Below are positions 61,631-64,000 of a stretch of DNA of 64,000 nt, one piece after another. Location: contig JADHZB010001487.1 of the NCBI GenBank assembly GCA_015657535.1, positions 55,975-119,974 on the forward strand, read 5' to 3'. The stretch comes from Nephromyces sp. MM_2019 (Eukaryota > Apicomplexa > Aconoidasida > Nephromycida). The position numbers were made by a program, and so were the translations under genes. Under the pieces are notes generated by a model. That model worked only from the letters and a program-made list of their open reading frames with translations, was not told the origin of the DNA and did no database searches. Position 1 is the stretch's first letter, and each line of letters begins with the position of its first letter.

Positions 61631-64000
61631 TGTCGAGTATTCCAGTTTTTATTGTATCAAGGCATACCAGCAAGTTACTTGTGTGTGCGTGTCTAAGAGT
61701 TCTACTTTTTGGCCGTTGTGGAGTATTCCTGAAAACACAACCTAGCAAAGATGAAACCGAGTTTGTTTGAATTGCGGCAGCAGTCGCATATAAGAAACTA
61801 CTCAAATCTTTGCTATTAGGTAAAGACTGCTTGTTGTGTGCGCCTCATGCTGGGAAAATCGAACAGCGTGAAGCTTTTGAAGTGCGTGCTACCTGGCTGT
61901 TATATATGCCGATGCTTTTTTCGAATACTCCTTTAAAAACACTTATGTATGTATGTACACTTCTCCCAGAGCAGTGATGTTTTCGTGTTTTTAGTGGCAT
62001 CTTTTCTTTTGTTGGTAATTAATATACATGTGTTTGTGTGTGTGTGTGCTTTAGCTGGGCAGTCTTTATCACTATTGTAAGCTGGTTGTTAGAATATTTT
62101 TCGATTATACTGGCGTAGAATTCAGAGGTATTTTTTGAAGATAATGAGCGGCTGAGTGTATGGTGAGTTTTTGTAAGCAGTTTTTTGATTTCTAGGTGTG
62201 TATGCACCCTGCGGGTTGTGTGCTGAAGTAGTGTGCGAATACTAAATTTCCATTACCATAAAATATGGGCGAGATATATACGTTTGAAGGGCAAATCTTG
62301 GTATAGTCTTGCTGATGTTATAGAGGCGTTTTTTTCACGTTATCTCTATTGAATAAAGCCTCTAGTAGCTACCGTTTTGATTGCTCAGGACGAATTTTAG
62401 TTCCTCTTTGTATGTGTGTGTTTTTTTGTGTGTGGTTTTCACCCTCTAAGTCCGTGATCATATACTTTTACAAAAGGCTGTTTTTTGCGTGTTTTACGTT
62501 GCTTCTTCTAGAATCCGTATTCGCTATACTTTGCGAGTTATTCATCGCTTGCCGAATCACTTGTGTGTGTTTCCTTGTTGCATCAAGTTGACTTTTCTAA
62601 GCAGCATTTGCTGTGTACTTTGAATAGCAGTTATTGTAATAAATATATATACGTATATATATGTGTATATATATACGTATATTGGAATATCCATCCTTCA
62701 CCCTTGGTTTTGTAAGTCAAGTATATATGACTCACCGTTAACCGCTTTACTTTATAGTTTTCGCACACACATCAAATATTTTCCCCTTCTTTTAACCCTC
62801 TATAGCCACTGTACTGAATTGTCTATTTTGTAGGTATTATTGTTTGTGCTTTAGAGTTTATGCGCTAATAGCGAAGACGTTTCTGCGCACACACAAAGCA
62901 GCATCTTGTGGCGAGAAAAAACAGGTGCTCACTGTTTAGCTATAAATTTGTACTTCAGTGGATGTTTTTTCACTGATCTCAGCTGCTTCCCCCTCCCCCC
63001 TTTAATACGATGTATTTTTTCGAGTTTTCGCACGTCTAAAATGAGCTGGTAGAAAAGCGCAGCCAGTTGCTTTCATATACGTATTTGTGTATGTTTTGAA
63101 GTATATATTAGTGATTGTGTGCGTCTCCTTCTGTGATTGTTGTGCATCTTATAATGAGTACTTGTTATTAAGCTAGTTCCTACTTGCCTATATTGTGCAT
63201 ACACAAGATCTCCTGCTTTCCCATATGCCGATACAAAGTGTATTGACGAGCACTTTTGAAAGTCTTAAAAAAGATCCCATGAGAGTTTCTCTGACTTTTT
63301 GGCTTACCTGGTTGCTTCTTCATCGTGTTTTGTTGTGTGTGTGTACGATATATGTTGCTGCTGTATACGCTATCTTTTTTAGCTGTACTTTCTAGCCCTC
63401 CGTCATTAGTTCTTGCTGCTTCCTGAGTAACTTGTGTAGCTCGGTTATTTAACAAAAGAGCGGTCACTCCACTCTGATAATCTGCCAGGAAACAAAAAAT
63501 ATATATTATATACATATATTATAACCCCTACCTACTAGTTTGGCTGTGTGCCATGTGTGTGTTTTCGGAGTTTTTTTATTTTAGGCAGAAACCCTTGCGA
63601 TTTTCTCGTTTGTGTGGGCGTCTCACACACACACACACACGTGATTTTCTTTTAATCCTGCTTGAAATGTTTTTGAATTATTAGCTTTGGTTCAGTCTGT
63701 ACCTCAAGTAGAGTAGTTTCTCTTCGCTTGTTCCCCCATATCCTCAATCGCTTCTGCCGCCCCTTTTGGGAGGAGGAAGAAGAAGAGGAATGGGAACCGC
63801 CTTGGATGAATCTGCAGGTTTAAGCTTATTAGTAAAGTGTAATTTGGATGAGAATTTGCTTTCTCAATCATCTGTCGTCATGGATGGAAAGGCTCCCACG
63901 CCTCTGCCGAGTCCTCTGTCCACACACAACGTGGTAGTAGCTTCATTATCTATTAGAGATCATTCTACGAATACTCCTTCCTTAATGTCTGGAGGAGGGG
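60221..64000 (+). CDS. Unrecognised spliced gene, open at both ends
   Basis: Five exons join in matching phases: 60221-60293 (donor GTATGT), 61037-61085 (GTGTGT), 62389-62409 (GTATGT), 63208-63310 (GTTGCT) and 63717-64000, running off the edge. The reading gives LYIFDLEPDLAKSFLLG, PEDSAEDLTLLECFYNG, RILVPL, then SHMPIQSVLTSTFESLKKD, SLTFWLT, a Pro/Leu-rich stretch, an Arg-rich run, and a polar Ser/Thr-rich part (KAPTPLPSPLSTHNVVVASL). The first exon enters in phase 2, so 5' exons are missing. If the chain is wrong, the ATG at 63790 could start a separate gene, since that last frame is long and clearly coding. Introns are T-rich with GT microsatellites, consistent with plus-strand transcription. 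Function unknown. Confidence 0.55.
61598..61618. repeat. (GT)n microsatellite
   Basis: An uninterrupted GT run in the intron after the second exon of the right-edge gene. Similar GT/CA runs occur near 30700, 62036 and 63627. Confidence 0.9.
62642..62683. repeat. AT-rich palindrome around ATACGTAT
   Basis: AATATATATACGTATATATA followed by TGTGTATATATATACGTATA: two ATACGTAT palindromes within alternating AT, able to form a cruciform or hairpin. It lies in an intron of the right-edge gene. Confidence 0.7.

Noticed and set aside
1..64000. CRISPR arrays, insertion sequences, bacterial operons or riboswitches
   Set aside because: None seen; the sequence is eukaryotic in structure throughout.

Overview
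This is nuclear DNA of an AT-rich, intron-dense unicellular eukaryote, most likely an apicomplexan or close relative. No bacterial layout (operons, ribosome binding sites) is visible. Genes are split into many short exons of about 20-580 bases, joined by GT-AG introns of about 100-1,400 bases. The organism call is inference. It rests on a falcilysin/PreP-type M16 protease with a signal-peptide-like plus transit-like leader (apicoplast style), degenerate TTTAGGG telomere-type sequence, T-rich introns on the sense strand, and a PurM-family purine-synthesis enzyme. Classical apicomplexans lack de novo purine synthesis. From memory it has been reported in the Cardiosporidium/Nephromyces lineage, which is my best guess.

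Layout. 1-4,865 (+): 3' part of an unrecognised spliced gene. 8,389-9,118 (-): SPC1, a signal peptidase complex subunit. 12,969-15,459 (+): exon candidates and a small acidic ORF. 16,057-23,652 (-): a ten-exon AIR synthase-related (PurM-like) gene of the kind I associate with Bacteroidetes. 25,947-26,571 (+): a possible two-piece ORF. 26,688-34,291 (-): nine phase-consistent exons of an unrecognised gene. 36,638-36,872 (+): a tandemly duplicated exon-like unit. 38,149-39,684 (+): a 511-residue orphan ORF. 42,613-50,572 (-): a complete 11-exon PreP/falcilysin gene of 1,196 codons. 53,946-59,502 (+): isolated open frames. 60,221-64,000 (+): five phase-consistent exons of an unrecognised gene running off the right edge.

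How the models were built. Exons were joined by hand from splice sites and reading phase. For SPC1, PurM and PreP, remembered family motifs also supported the joins. Every listed exon junction in PurM, PreP, the 26.7-34.3 kb gene and the 60.2-64 kb gene keeps phase, which is strong internal support. Most stop-free stretches outside these models look like chance in AT-rich introns and spacers.

The recognised genes do not form one pathway: SPC1 acts at the ER, PreP in an organelle, PurM in nucleotide synthesis. The most interesting points are the PurM-like gene, repeats that sit just upstream of 3' splice sites in several genes, a perfect hairpin that ends an exon exactly at its 5' splice site, and the exon-like tandem duplication.
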